Below are positions 1-6,870 of a stretch of 64,000 nt of DNA, one piece after another. Numbering within the stretch: the stretch's first letter is position 1; every line of letters starts with the position of its first letter. Both the position numbers and the translations under genes were made by a program. A model generated the notes under the pieces. It was not told where the DNA came from. It saw nothing but the letters and a program-made list of their open reading frames with translations, and ran no database searches. The stretch is from Henriciella algicola (GTDB taxonomy: Bacteria; Pseudomonadota; Alphaproteobacteria; Caulobacterales; Hyphomonadaceae): the NCBI RefSeq assembly GCF_003576245.1, contig NZ_QWGA01000006.1, positions 186,001 to 250,000 on the forward strand. Reading direction: 5' to 3'.

Positions 1-159
1 AAGAGCCTCGAAGTTGCGCGTCAGGCCTATGACGGCACCGAGAGCGACCTCTGGAAAGCGTCCAACGAAGCCTCCGCCATCGTCTTCTCCAGTGAAGACG
101 CAAAGGAAGGCCCTCGCGCCTTCCTCGAAAAGCGCGCACCTGTCTGGAAGGGCAAGTAA
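1..159 (+). CDS. Enoyl-CoA hydratase/crotonase family protein, C-terminal fragment
   Basis: Only the last 52 codons lie in the window; the gene begins upstream. The visible tail ends in EGPRAFLEKRAPVWKGK, the usual end of crotonase-fold proteins (E-G-x-x-A-F-x-E-K-R-x-P-x-W-K-G-K). This family hydrates or isomerises enoyl-CoA thioesters in fatty-acid or aromatic-acid breakdown. The catalytic part, with the oxyanion-hole glycines and acidic residue, is outside the window, so the substrate cannot be judged. A strong hairpin terminator follows the stop codon by about 35 bases, which makes this the last gene of its transcript. Confidence 0.8.
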   Translation, partial: KSLEVARQAYDGTESDLWKASNEASAIVFSSEDAKEGPRAFLEKRAPVWKGK

Positions 160-194
160 CGCGGTTGGTTCGCAAGCGGACCTCTAAAACAGAA

Positions 195-230
195 AAACCC
201 CCGCATCAGGCGATGCGGGGGTTTCTTTTT
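195..230 (+). terminator. Rho-independent terminator after the crotonase gene
   Basis: The stem AAACCCCCGCATC pairs with GATGCGGGGGTTT around a four-base loop (AGGC) and is followed by TCTTTTT. It ends the rightward transcript of the partial crotonase gene and lies just before the convergent autotransporter gene. The A-rich left flank may let it act in both directions. Confidence 0.9.
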
Positions 231-260
231 GGCTAAAGCCCGATCAGGCCGGGCGATGAA

Positions 261-1994
261 TTACCAGGCGGCCTGGAAGCCGACACGGGCACCCGTGCCA
301 CCGCGGTCCACGCCCTTGGCGACACCGGCATTGAGCTGCCAGGTCGGATTGAGGCGGAAGGCGGCTGCCATGGAAAGCGCGCCTTCATCTTCATAGTGAC
401 CATAGCCACCGCTGAGCGCGAACTGCTTGCCTTCCGGGACGAATGGCGTGTCCAGCGCGATTGCCGCTGCGATACCGCCGCGATTGTCGCGGATGTCGTC
501 GCTATTGCGGCCAATGAGGCGAGTGTTCGCCGAGATGAGGCCGGAATTCTGCGCGAGCCCGGATGACAGGCTGTAGTCAGCGGCAAGATTGCCATTCCGG
601 TCAGTGGTCACGACGCCAATTTCGCCCGACTGGGCAGCGGTGCTGGCCGCGGAGTTGAGACCCGAGAAATTGTAGGTCGCGTCAGAGCCACCAATCGCGA
701 TCTGGTTATCGGCAAGCGCGGTTGCGCCATTGCCGATCGCGATGGAGTTGGCGCCGACGGCTGACGTCTGGTTGCCGAGCGCAACTGAGCCCGCGCCGCT
801 GGCATTGGCGGCTTCGCCAACTGCGGTGGAGCGAACGCCGGATGCCGTGGCGAGGTGACCAAAGGCGTGTGCGCGTTCAGCCGTTGCGGCCGAGCGCCAG
901 CCATATGCGGTGGCCGCCGTCGCATTGGCGACGGACTCGCCGCCGACAGCCGTCGAGGAAGTGCCGCTTGCAATGGCTTCGGTACCCATGGCGACCGCGT
1001 CCTGACCGGATGCGACGGCAAGATTGCCCTGTGCGATGCTTTCGAGGCCGGAAGCATTCGCCGCTTCACCGACCGCCAGCGAGCGAACACCGGATGCATT
1101 TGCGAGGTGACCGAAGGCCTGCGCGCGCTCTGCAGTCGCTTCTGAACGCCAGCCATATGCGCTGGCACCAGGGCCCATCGCCACGGCCTGACCGCCGACG
1201 GAGGTGGTGGACGGACCGCTTGCCACAGTGGCGCGGCCAGTTGCGCCATCACGGTTACCGCCAATGGCGATCGCATCACCGCCATTCGCTTCGGCCGTGT
1301 TGCCGATGGCGATTGCATTCGTGTCGGTCGCGGAGGACTGGTTGCCGAGGGCTATGGATTGCTGACCTGATGCGGTCGCTGCTTCACCGACTGCGGTGGA
1401 CCTTACGCCGGATGCATTTGCGAGGTGACCGAAAGCCTGTGCCCGCTCTGCCGTGGCCTGGGACTGCCAGCCGACAGCGGTCGTGCCGGCTTCGGTTGCA
1501 TCGCTTTCGCCGCCAAGCGCCGTCGAGGACGTTCCCGAAGCATTTGCTTCTGTGCCCACAGCGACGCCATCAGTTCCGGACGCGTTTGCGAGGTTACCTG
1601 CCGCAAAGCTTTCAAGCCCACTTGCCGTGGCTGCCTCACCAATGGCTGTCGAGCGGACGCCGGAAGCTGTCGCGAGATGGCCGATGGCGTGTGCGCGTTC
1701 TGCGGTGGCCGATGACTGCCAGCCGAATGCCGTTGCCGCCGTGCCCGTTGCGTTGGACTCTCCGCCGACAGCGGTGGTCGAGGTGCCATCAGCATTGGCT
1801 TCGGTTCCAACAGCGAGCGCGTCTTCGCCATCCGCGTCAGCATCCACGCCGCATTCGAGCGAGGTCGCGTCAACGGCGCCCGCATTACAGTCTGGCGTGG
1901 CATCTGCCGAAGCCGTTGAAATTGGCAGAACTGCCCAGCTTGCGCCTGCAAGCGTGAGTGCACTGACGGTCTTTTTAAGATTGGAGAGTCGCAT
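261..1994 (-). CDS. YadA-like trimeric autotransporter adhesin
   Basis: A 577-residue secreted surface protein. I chose the ATG at 1994 rather than the earlier in-frame ATG at 2042 because it directly begins a signal peptide (MRLSNLKKTV..., cleavage after ASA near residue 30) and has GGGAAGG just upstream. Residues about 50-440 are a long run of YadA/Hep_Hag head repeats of the form A-x-A-x-G-x-x-A-x-A-S-G, including four near-identical 36-residue modules. A short neck follows (about 440-490). The last 85 or so residues form the membrane anchor, with LIGRNSDDIRDNRGG then alternating beta-strands ending in a terminal Trp, as in YadA anchors. The family forms trimers that anchor in the outer membrane and carry adhesive heads outside. 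There is almost no coiled-coil stalk, so this would be a head-heavy, short-stalk adhesin. The ligand is unknown. Confidence 0.85.
   Translation of the reverse strand: MRLSNLKKTVSALTLAGASWAVLPISTASADATPDCNAGAVDATSLECGVDADADGEDALAVGTEANADGTSTTAVGGESNATGTAATAFGWQSSATAERAHAIGHLATASGVRSTAIGEAATASGLESFAAGNLANASGTDGVAVGTEANASGTSSTALGGESDATEAGTTAVGWQSQATAERAQAFGHLANASGVRSTAVGEAATASGQQSIALGNQSSATDTNAIAIGNTAEANGGDAIAIGGNRDGATGRATVASGPSTTSVGGQAVAMGPGASAYGWRSEATAERAQAFGHLANASGVRSLAVGEAANASGLESIAQGNLAVASGQDAVAMGTEAIASGTSSTAVGGESVANATAATAYGWRSAATAERAHAFGHLATASGVRSTAVGEAANASGAGSVALGNQTSAVGANSIAIGNGATALADNQIAIGGSDATYNFSGLNSAASTAAQSGEIGVVTTDRNGNLAADYSLSSGLAQNSGLISANTRLIGRNSDDIRDNRGGIAAAIALDTPFVPEGKQFALSGGYGHYEDEGALSMAAAFRLNPTWQLNAGVAKGVDRGGTGARVGFQAAW
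795..1724 (-). repeat. Four tandem-dispersed 108-bp modules inside the adhesin gene
   Basis: Four copies of a 36-residue module (G-W-x-S-x-A-T-A-E-R-A then GHLA-x-ASGVRS and GEAA-x-ASG) lie at about 1617-1724, 1365-1472, 1047-1154 and 795-902. Three of them sit inside a larger 84-residue (252-bp) super-repeat that starts with A-V/M-G-T-E-A; the third module has a different lead-in. The high similarity suggests expansion by recombination. Confidence 0.85.
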
Positions 1995-2210
1995 AGGTGC
2001 CTTCCCGGTTTCCTCTTTGGACCGGCATGGTCGAGGAAACATGCCGGCTTCAGGCGCGCGCCTGACGCGTCAGCTACGACCGCGAGAGATGGCGGGGTGC
2101 ACGATTCAAAGAAAAGTTGAATTTTTTTCGCCGATTTCATTCCCACTGCGCTCCCAGTGGTGACGAGCGTTTCCGATACCTCCTGCAGATCGCGAAGAAT
2201 GTGCTTCACC

Positions 2211-2240
2211 CGAAAGTGATCACGCGGAGCTTTACTTTCG
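2211..2240. promoter_or_regulatory. Inverted repeat upstream of the ECF sigma gene
   Basis: CGAAAGT and ACTTTCG form a perfect 7-bp inverted repeat with a 16-base spacer, ending 40 bases before the sigma-factor start. It lies in the 286-base divergent region (1995-2280) between the adhesin and sigma genes. It could be an operator, but no regulator is known. I could not assign -35 or -10 elements with confidence. Confidence 0.3.
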
Positions 2241-2280
2241 CCCGTGCGACCTAGTTCACTATTCAGTGTGAGGGGCCTCT

Positions 2281-2862
2281 ATGAGCAAACCAGAGTTCGC
2301 AAAGCTCAATCTGGAACTGAAAGCTGCCCTGGCGGCCTGCGCCAACGGTGACGCAAAAGCCTTCAAGGAAGTCTACCGGCTGACGGCCCCCAAATTCTTC
2401 GCCATCCTGAAAAGCCAGCTGAAGGACACTGAAGCCGCGAAGGATGTGCTTCAGGAGGCCTATGTCTCCATCTGGAAGAATGCGCACCGGTTTGATGCTG
2501 ACAAGGGCAACGCCTTTACCTGGATGCTGGTGATCATGCGCAATCGCGGGCTGGACCGGCTGCGGTCAGAAGCGCGCGCACCTGTGACTGAAGAGATCGC
2601 GGAAACTGTACCGGATGGCGCCGCCCGCCCAGAACAGCAGGCACGCACGCAGCACCTCGGCGCGATACTGGAACGGCATCTCGCTAAGCTACCCGAGCAG
2701 GTCTCGCTCTCGATCTCGCTGAATGTGGTTCAGGGCATGACCTGCCGTGAAATCGGCCACATTCTGGAAGTGTCACCCAATACGGTGAAAGCCTGGGTCC
2801 GGCGCGGCCTCAAGAAGCTGCGCGCGGACATGCCTGTCGATAGCGTCAGCGCGGTACTCTAG
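2281..2862 (+). CDS. RNA polymerase sigma factor, ECF subfamily
   Basis: A 193-residue extracytoplasmic-function sigma factor of the type paired with RskA anti-sigma factors. Region 2 spans about residues 24-97 and keeps the hallmark D-x-L-Q-E-A-Y-x-x-I-W core (KDVLQEAYVSIWKN) and the promoter-reading helix around WMLVIMRNRGLDRLR. Region 4 spans about 125-183, with the helix-turn-helix GMTCREIGHILEVSPNTVKA followed by W-x-R-R-G-L-K-K-L-R. The family redirects RNA polymerase to stress or envelope promoters when its anti-sigma factor is inactivated. It converges, 20 bases apart, on the anti-sigma gene of the neighbouring operon, so that protein is its most likely partner although the two are not co-transcribed. 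The regulon cannot be read from the sequence. Confidence 0.92.
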   Translation: MSKPEFAKLNLELKAALAACANGDAKAFKEVYRLTAPKFFAILKSQLKDTEAAKDVLQEAYVSIWKNAHRFDADKGNAFTWMLVIMRNRGLDRLRSEARAPVTEEIAETVPDGAARPEQQARTQHLGAILERHLAKLPEQVSLSISLNVVQGMTCREIGHILEVSPNTVKAWVRRGLKKLRADMPVDSVSAVL

Positions 2863-2882
2863 CTTCTGACTCTTTTCGGAAA

Positions 2883-3671
2883 TCAGATCGGGCTGACCGC
2901 GCCGGTGAATACGACCGGTCCGGTTGGCCCTGCCTCTGGCGAGCCACCTTCCGGCTCCACACTGATTGCAAGCGTATCAGATCCGGCAGCAAGCTCTGTC
3001 GCGATAGACAGGTTGATGACGCCATCCTCTGACAGCTCCGTCAGCAGGCCGAGCGATTGCGGCGCATCGAGCCCCTCGCGCAGAAGCCAAAGTTGCCAGA
3101 CGCCATCGGCCGGCGGCTGGACGTTGGTCAGGCGGCCGGTGATCTGATTGCTGTCCTTGTCATAGAGAAGTACAACGACAGTCGGGGCTTCCTCGCCAGC
3201 GGTCATCAGGGTCAGCAACTCTTCCTGAACGGTGGCGACTTCTACAGGAGCAGGCTCCGGTGTTTCAGTGTCCGGAATGGAGTGAACTGCCAGTGAACCA
3301 ACCGCGAGGATCAGCGACGCGGCGGTCGCATATTGCCAGGGCCGCTCTGGATGGCGGCGGGCTTTGGAGCTGCGGCGCCGCCTGACACGCTGTGGCGCTT
3401 CAGGCATGGGCGTTGGTGCTGCGGCACTCGGTGCAGGCTCCGCACCGGTGATCTGAACCATGATGTCGTCGAGCACACCCTCCGGCGGCTCAGCATCGTC
3501 GCTGAGGGTGCTCAGGGGCGACAGGAATTCCTCCATCTCCGCCACCAGGGTCCGGAAGCTCTGGTCCTCAGCGTAAAGACGCTTGAACTCTGCGAGCTCG
3601 CCCGCATCAGCATGTCCGAGAATGACGGCGCTTGCGAGTTCCTGGCGCTTGTTCGGGGTCCTGTCGCTCAT
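2883..3671 (-). CDS. RskA-type transmembrane anti-sigma factor
   Basis: A 262-residue single-span inner-membrane protein. Residues 1-75 are the cytoplasmic sigma-binding part (ELASAVILGHADAGELAEFK, the zinc-less anti-sigma form). A proline- and arginine-rich linker follows, then one membrane helix at about 112-131 and a periplasmic RskA domain at about 145-262. That domain keeps the signature W-Q-L-W-L-L...P-Q-S-L-G and an ending of the form ISVEPEGGSPEAGPTGPVVF. The family holds an ECF sigma factor inactive and is degraded by regulated proteolysis when the envelope signal arrives. Its ATG overlaps the stop of the upstream sigma-like gene (ATGA at 3668-3671), so the two are translationally coupled. 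Which of the two local sigma proteins it binds is not known. Confidence 0.88.
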   Translation of the reverse strand: MSDRTPNKRQELASAVILGHADAGELAEFKRLYAEDQSFRTLVAEMEEFLSPLSTLSDDAEPPEGVLDDIMVQITGAEPAPSAAAPTPMPEAPQRVRRRRSSKARRHPERPWQYATAASLILAVGSLAVHSIPDTETPEPAPVEVATVQEELLTLMTAGEEAPTVVVLLYDKDSNQITGRLTNVQPPADGVWQLWLLREGLDAPQSLGLLTELSEDGVINLSIATELAAGSDTLAISVEPEGGSPEAGPTGPVVFTGAVSPI

Positions 3672-4180
3672 TCTGCGCCCCCCGATTTGCGACGTGCGAT
3701 TTCAGCGAGACGCGCACGGACGTCTGCTACCGGCACACCTGTCCTGCTGGCGATCTGTTCGATGCTCTCGAAATGCAGATACGCTGCGGTCAGCATGTCG
3801 CGGTCGGCCTCGCTTAATTCTTCCAGGGCGGACATATCCATGTGAGGCGCCCCATCAGAGGGCGCGTTTGGCACATGATGTAAGAGTTCGCCATCGCTTG
3901 TATCACTGAAACGAATATCGACCGCTATTTGGTGCGCAATTGCAGCAATAAAATGCATGTAATCGCACCCGCTCGCAGGTATCGATGCATGATTTTTCCA
4001 TAAGCGCAGATAAGTACCGGTCAGTGCGTGCTGTGCAAGCTCTGGCGATTTCAGGAGCGCAGCGAGCTTTCCGTAGATCTTCGGAGAAGTCAGCGCGAAC
4101 ACCTGCTTCATTGCTTCGGCATGGCCTTGGCCGAGCGCACGCATGGCGTCATTCAACTGTTCGCGTGCCCCAGAATTCAT
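3668..4180 (-). CDS. Diverged ECF sigma-factor-like protein
   Basis: A 170-residue protein resembling the intact sigma factor at 2281-2862. The segment HAEAMKQVFALTSPKIYGKL aligns with DAKAFKEVYRLTAPKFFAIL, and both have a (T/A)Y-x-x-(I/L)WKN stretch. The conserved D-x-L-Q-E core of region 2.2 is replaced by HALTGTY, the region 2.4 Trp/Arg face is weakened (FIAAIAHQIAVDIRF), and the C-terminal helix-turn-helix (FESIEQIASRTGVPVADVRA) lacks the W-x-R-R DNA-contact pattern. It may be a working but divergent sigma factor, a decoy or a co-factor for the intact one. I prefer the ATG at 4180, which has GGTGGG four bases upstream, over the in-frame GTG at 4207. It is coupled to the downstream anti-sigma gene by an ATGA overlap. 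Confidence 0.75.
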   Translation of the reverse strand: MNSGAREQLNDAMRALGQGHAEAMKQVFALTSPKIYGKLAALLKSPELAQHALTGTYLRLWKNHASIPASGCDYMHFIAAIAHQIAVDIRFSDTSDGELLHHVPNAPSDGAPHMDMSALEELSEADRDMLTAAYLHFESIEQIASRTGVPVADVRARLAEIARRKSGGAE

Positions 4181-4254
4181 CGACCCACCGGTTTCATGGC
4201 GCCTCACTCGCTATCAGCAAGTCTAGCGCCAGTTACGTTAACCTATGGAAGCGT

Positions 4255-4277
4255 CGCGGAACAGATTTTGTTCCGCG
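4255..4277. promoter_or_regulatory. Perfect GGAAC-containing palindrome upstream of the diverged sigma gene
   Basis: CGCGGAACA and TGTTCCGCG form a perfect 9-bp inverted repeat with spacer GATTT, followed on the plus strand by TTTTATTT. GGAAC is the classic -35 core of ECF promoters and occurs here on both strands. No convincing -10 sits 16-17 bases away on either side. It could be an operator or overlapping -35 for the sigma-like/anti-sigma operon, or a hairpin terminator. Plus-strand terminator use is unlikely because no rightward gene precedes it. Confidence 0.4.
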
Positions 4278-4364
4278 TTTTATTTCGAAGATCGCAAATA
4301 CTTCTTAGCCTGACGCTTCGCTTTTATTCAGTTTATTACGCACGCAAAGCGCAACTTGGTCTAG

Positions 4365-6098
4365 CTAGGATCCCGGCACGCGTATTTTTTCAACAAGTTC
4401 TAGAATTTCTCGTGGCGGAGGCTTTGTCGCCAGCGTGGTGATCACGCCGACACCTGCGGCCAGCCACATGAAGACGAACCCGATTCCCTCAGGCGAGACG
4501 CCGAAGAGCCAATGTGCTGGATCGGTATCAACAAATTTGAACCAGTAGATATAGCCAAAGGTCGTTATGAGGCCTGTCAGCATGGATGCGATGGCCCCCT
4601 CCTTGTTCATCCGCTTCCAGAAGATGCCAAGGAAGATGACCGGAAACAGAGAGGCCGCAGCGAGGCCAAAGGCGAAAGCGACGACCTGAGCGACGAAACC
4701 CAAACTGTTGGAGAAGATGCCAAGAAGCCCGGCCGCAAAAACAGCCCCCGCTGCCGCGCCGCGGGCAACACGAAGCTCCGTCTTGTCGTCCATGGATTTG
4801 AACAGGGTCCGCCGGCAAAGATCGTGGCTAACGGCAGAACTGATCACCATGAGCAGGCCGGCAGCGGTGGACAGGGCCGCAGCAAGACCACCCGCCACCA
4901 CAAGGCCGATCACCCAACCCGGCAGATTGGCAATCTGCGGATTGGCGAGAACGAAGATGTCATTGTTCGGGCTGACCTCATTCTCAAGGCCGTCCGGGGC
5001 GTTTGGCCCGCGATACTGCATGACGCCATCGCCGTTCTTGTCTTCGAAGGCGACGAGCCCTGTCGGCTCCCAATCCTTGTACCATTGAGGCACCGGCTTG
5101 CCGCCTTCGGCCTCAATCTCGGCGGAGCGGCCGTCATAGTCTTCGTCGTCAGCGATATACGTCGCTTCGTTCACGGTATCGATGAAGTTGATCCGCGCGA
5201 ACGCCCCGACCGCCGGCGCGGTGGTGTAGAGGATGGCGATGAAGATCAGCGCCCAGCCCGCCGATACACGGGCCGCATCGGCGCTTTTCACGGTGAAGAA
5301 GCGGATGATGACGTGCGGCAGGCCCGCCGTGCCGAACATCAGCGCAGCGGTGATGCAGAACACGTCGATCATCGACTTGTTGGTTTCTGTGTATTCCAGA
5401 AAGCCAAGATCGGTGACGACCGTGTTGAGCTTTGCGAGCATGGAGATGCCCTCGCCTTTCGCTTCGCCAATGAAGCCAAGCTGCGGCACAGGATTTCCGG
5501 TGATGATCAGCGACATGAAGATCGCAGGTACTGTGAAGGCAAAGATCAGCACGCAATATTGCGCGACCTGCGTGTACGTCACGCCCTTCATCCCGCCGAG
5601 CACGGCGTAGAAGAAAACAATGACCATGCCGATGATGATGCCCCACTCAAACGGCACGCCGAGGAAGCCGGAGAAGGCAACGCCAACGCCTTTCATCTGT
5701 CCCGCAATATAGGTGAAGGACACGAACAGCGCGCAGACGACCGCGATCACGCGAGCCGTCGTGGAATAATACCGGTCGCCGACAAAGTCTGGCACGGTGA
5801 ACTTGCCGAACTCCCGCAGGAAGGGCGCAAGCAGAAGCGCGAGCAGGACATAGCCGCCCGTCCACCCCATCAGATAGACAGACCCGCCATAGCCCATGAA
5901 TGCGATAAGCCCGGCCATGGAAAGGAAGCTTGCCGCCGACATCCAGTCAGCCGCCGTCGCCATGCCATTTACAGTCGGGTGAACATCATGGCCCGCGACG
6001 TAGAAATCATCGGTCGACCCGGCCCGGGCCCAGATGGCGATGCCGATATAGAGCGCGAAGGTCGTGACAACGAAAAAGAGTGTCCAGGGATCCAGCAT
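4365..6098 (-). CDS. Sodium:solute symporter large subunit (VC_2705-like)
   Basis: A 577-residue member of the solute:sodium symporter (SSS) superfamily with about 13 membrane spans. It belongs to the branch that works with a small DUF4212 subunit encoded just upstream. The N-terminal ATAADWMSAASFLSMAGLIA carries the usual SSS sodium-site helix. A long hydrophilic, acidic insert at about residues 305-375 contains DKNGDG, which resembles a calcium-binding loop. The family imports small organic acids such as acetate, or other solutes, with sodium; the substrate is not fixed here. The start lies one base after the stop of the small-subunit gene, so the pair forms a tight operon. Confidence 0.88.
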   Translation of the reverse strand: MLDPWTLFFVVTTFALYIGIAIWARAGSTDDFYVAGHDVHPTVNGMATAADWMSAASFLSMAGLIAFMGYGGSVYLMGWTGGYVLLALLLAPFLREFGKFTVPDFVGDRYYSTTARVIAVVCALFVSFTYIAGQMKGVGVAFSGFLGVPFEWGIIIGMVIVFFYAVLGGMKGVTYTQVAQYCVLIFAFTVPAIFMSLIITGNPVPQLGFIGEAKGEGISMLAKLNTVVTDLGFLEYTETNKSMIDVFCITAALMFGTAGLPHVIIRFFTVKSADAARVSAGWALIFIAILYTTAPAVGAFARINFIDTVNEATYIADDEDYDGRSAEIEAEGGKPVPQWYKDWEPTGLVAFEDKNGDGVMQYRGPNAPDGLENEVSPNNDIFVLANPQIANLPGWVIGLVVAGGLAAALSTAAGLLMVISSAVSHDLCRRTLFKSMDDKTELRVARGAAAGAVFAAGLLGIFSNSLGFVAQVVAFAFGLAAASLFPVIFLGIFWKRMNKEGAIASMLTGLITTFGYIYWFKFVDTDPAHWLFGVSPEGIGFVFMWLAAGVGVITTLATKPPPREILELVEKIRVPGS

Positions 6099-6099
6099 A

Positions 6100-6366
6100 T
6101 CAGCCCCTCACCCCATGCTTCTTCTCTATCCGGCGCATTGCCCAGCAATAGACGAAGATCAGGACAACAAAGACGTAGATCGAGCCCTGCTGGGCAAACC
6201 AGAAGCCAAGCGGCGCGCCGCCGACGGCCCATTGGTCAAGGAAATCGCGAAGCAGGATGCCTGCGCCGAATGAAACGGCGAACCATATGACCAACAGGCC
6301 GATGGTCAGCCTGATCGTCGCCTGCCAGTAGGCGCGGCCTTCGTCTGCGCTCGTATTGTCCTGCAC
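6100..6366 (-). CDS. Sodium/solute symporter small subunit (DUF4212)
   Basis: An 88-residue protein with two membrane helices (about 22-42 and 57-80) and a basic C-terminus (RRIEKKHG), matching the DUF4212 partner of VC_2705-like symporters. It begins with GTG at 6366, preceded by GGGAGGG at a good distance. Its stop is one base ahead of the large-subunit ATG. The role is accessory to sodium-coupled uptake; how it acts is not settled. Confidence 0.88.
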   Translation of the reverse strand: MQDNTSADEGRAYWQATIRLTIGLLVIWFAVSFGAGILLRDFLDQWAVGGAPLGFWFAQQGSIYVFVVLIFVYCWAMRRIEKKHGVRG

Positions 6367-6466
6367 GGCGCCCTCCCTCTTTTATTTTGTGTGAGCCTGC
6401 CGTCTTAGGCGCTGCTTTGCAATCATTATGGACGAAGCTTCCGCGAGGTTCATTGCATTGGCGCCA

Positions 6467-6497
6467 AATGAAAACGGCGAGGCCGAAGCCTCGCCGT
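6467..6497 (-). terminator. Rho-independent terminator after the polyproline lipoprotein gene
   Basis: On the minus strand, ACGGCGAGGC pairs with GCCTCGCCGT around a TTCG tetraloop and is followed by TTTCATTT. It lies about 30 bases past the lipoprotein stop codon and separates that transcript from the symporter operon. Confidence 0.85.
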
Positions 6498-6525
6498 CTC
6501 CTTTCCGGTCAACCAGCCAAACGTT

Positions 6526-6858
6526 CTAATTGTTAGGAACGTCGAGGGGGTCGCTGGTCCGATCGATCGGTGTGATCGTGATCGTGTCCGGATCAATTGG
6601 CGCGCCAAAGCGAGCCGTACTGAAGGCCGCCCCGAAGCCTGCTCCGAAGCTCGACGCCGGATCGACCTGCCCTGCAGGTGGTGGCGGCGGCGGAGGCGGA
6701 GGCGGAGGCGGTGGCGGCGGAGGCGGTGGAGGTGGTGCTGGGGGAGGCACTGTCGGGCCGCCACCTCCATTGTCGCCCCCACCGCAGGCACTGATCCCCA
6801 TGGCGGCAACGCCCGCGAGGAGTGCAAGCTTCAGATAGGAGTGTCTGTGAGTTTTCAT
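6526..6858 (-). CDS. Small polyproline lipoprotein
   Basis: A 110-residue predicted lipoprotein. The N-terminus has a basic and hydrophobic signal ending in the lipobox G-I-S-A-C, with Cys25 as the lipidated residue, followed by a glycine-rich linker. A run of 20 uninterrupted prolines (codons at 6676-6735) comes next, then about 45 residues ending in DPLDVPNN. The proline tract would form a stiff polyproline-II rod of roughly 6 nm, a plausible spacer holding the tail away from the membrane. I do not recognise the C-terminal part. A good ribosome site (GGGAGG) precedes the ATG. It lies just downstream of the DUF4331 gene on the same strand (12-base gap), so the two are probably co-transcribed. 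Confidence 0.75.
   Translation of the reverse strand: MKTHRHSYLKLALLAGVAAMGISACGGGDNGGGGPTVPPPAPPPPPPPPPPPPPPPPPPPPAGQVDPASSFGAGFGAAFSTARFGAPIDPDTITITPIDRTSDPLDVPNN
6676..6735 (-). repeat. Proline-codon tract (20 consecutive CCN codons)
   Basis: The plus strand reads a GGC/GGA/GGT mixture that encodes 20 successive prolines on the minus strand. Codon mixing (CCG, CCT, CCA) shows it is not a single pure repeat. Such tracts can vary in length by slippage and would need elongation factor EF-P for efficient translation. Confidence 0.9.
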
Positions 6859-6870
6859 GATCGCGCCTCC

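Noticed and set aside
795-1724. Regular repeats that might suggest a CRISPR array
   Set aside because: The repeats are 108-bp in-frame protein modules with coding continuity and degenerate spacing. There are no unique spacers or cas genes.
4255-4277. EcfG/ECF -35 element paired with a CGTT-like -10
   Set aside because: GGAAC is present on both strands, but no acceptable -10 lies 16-17 bases downstream, so I list only a palindrome.
4512-6290. A 592-codon open frame antisense to the symporter genes
   Set aside because: It is rich in Arg, His, Asp and Gly without hydrophobic core or motif, spans two real genes and mirrors their codon bias.
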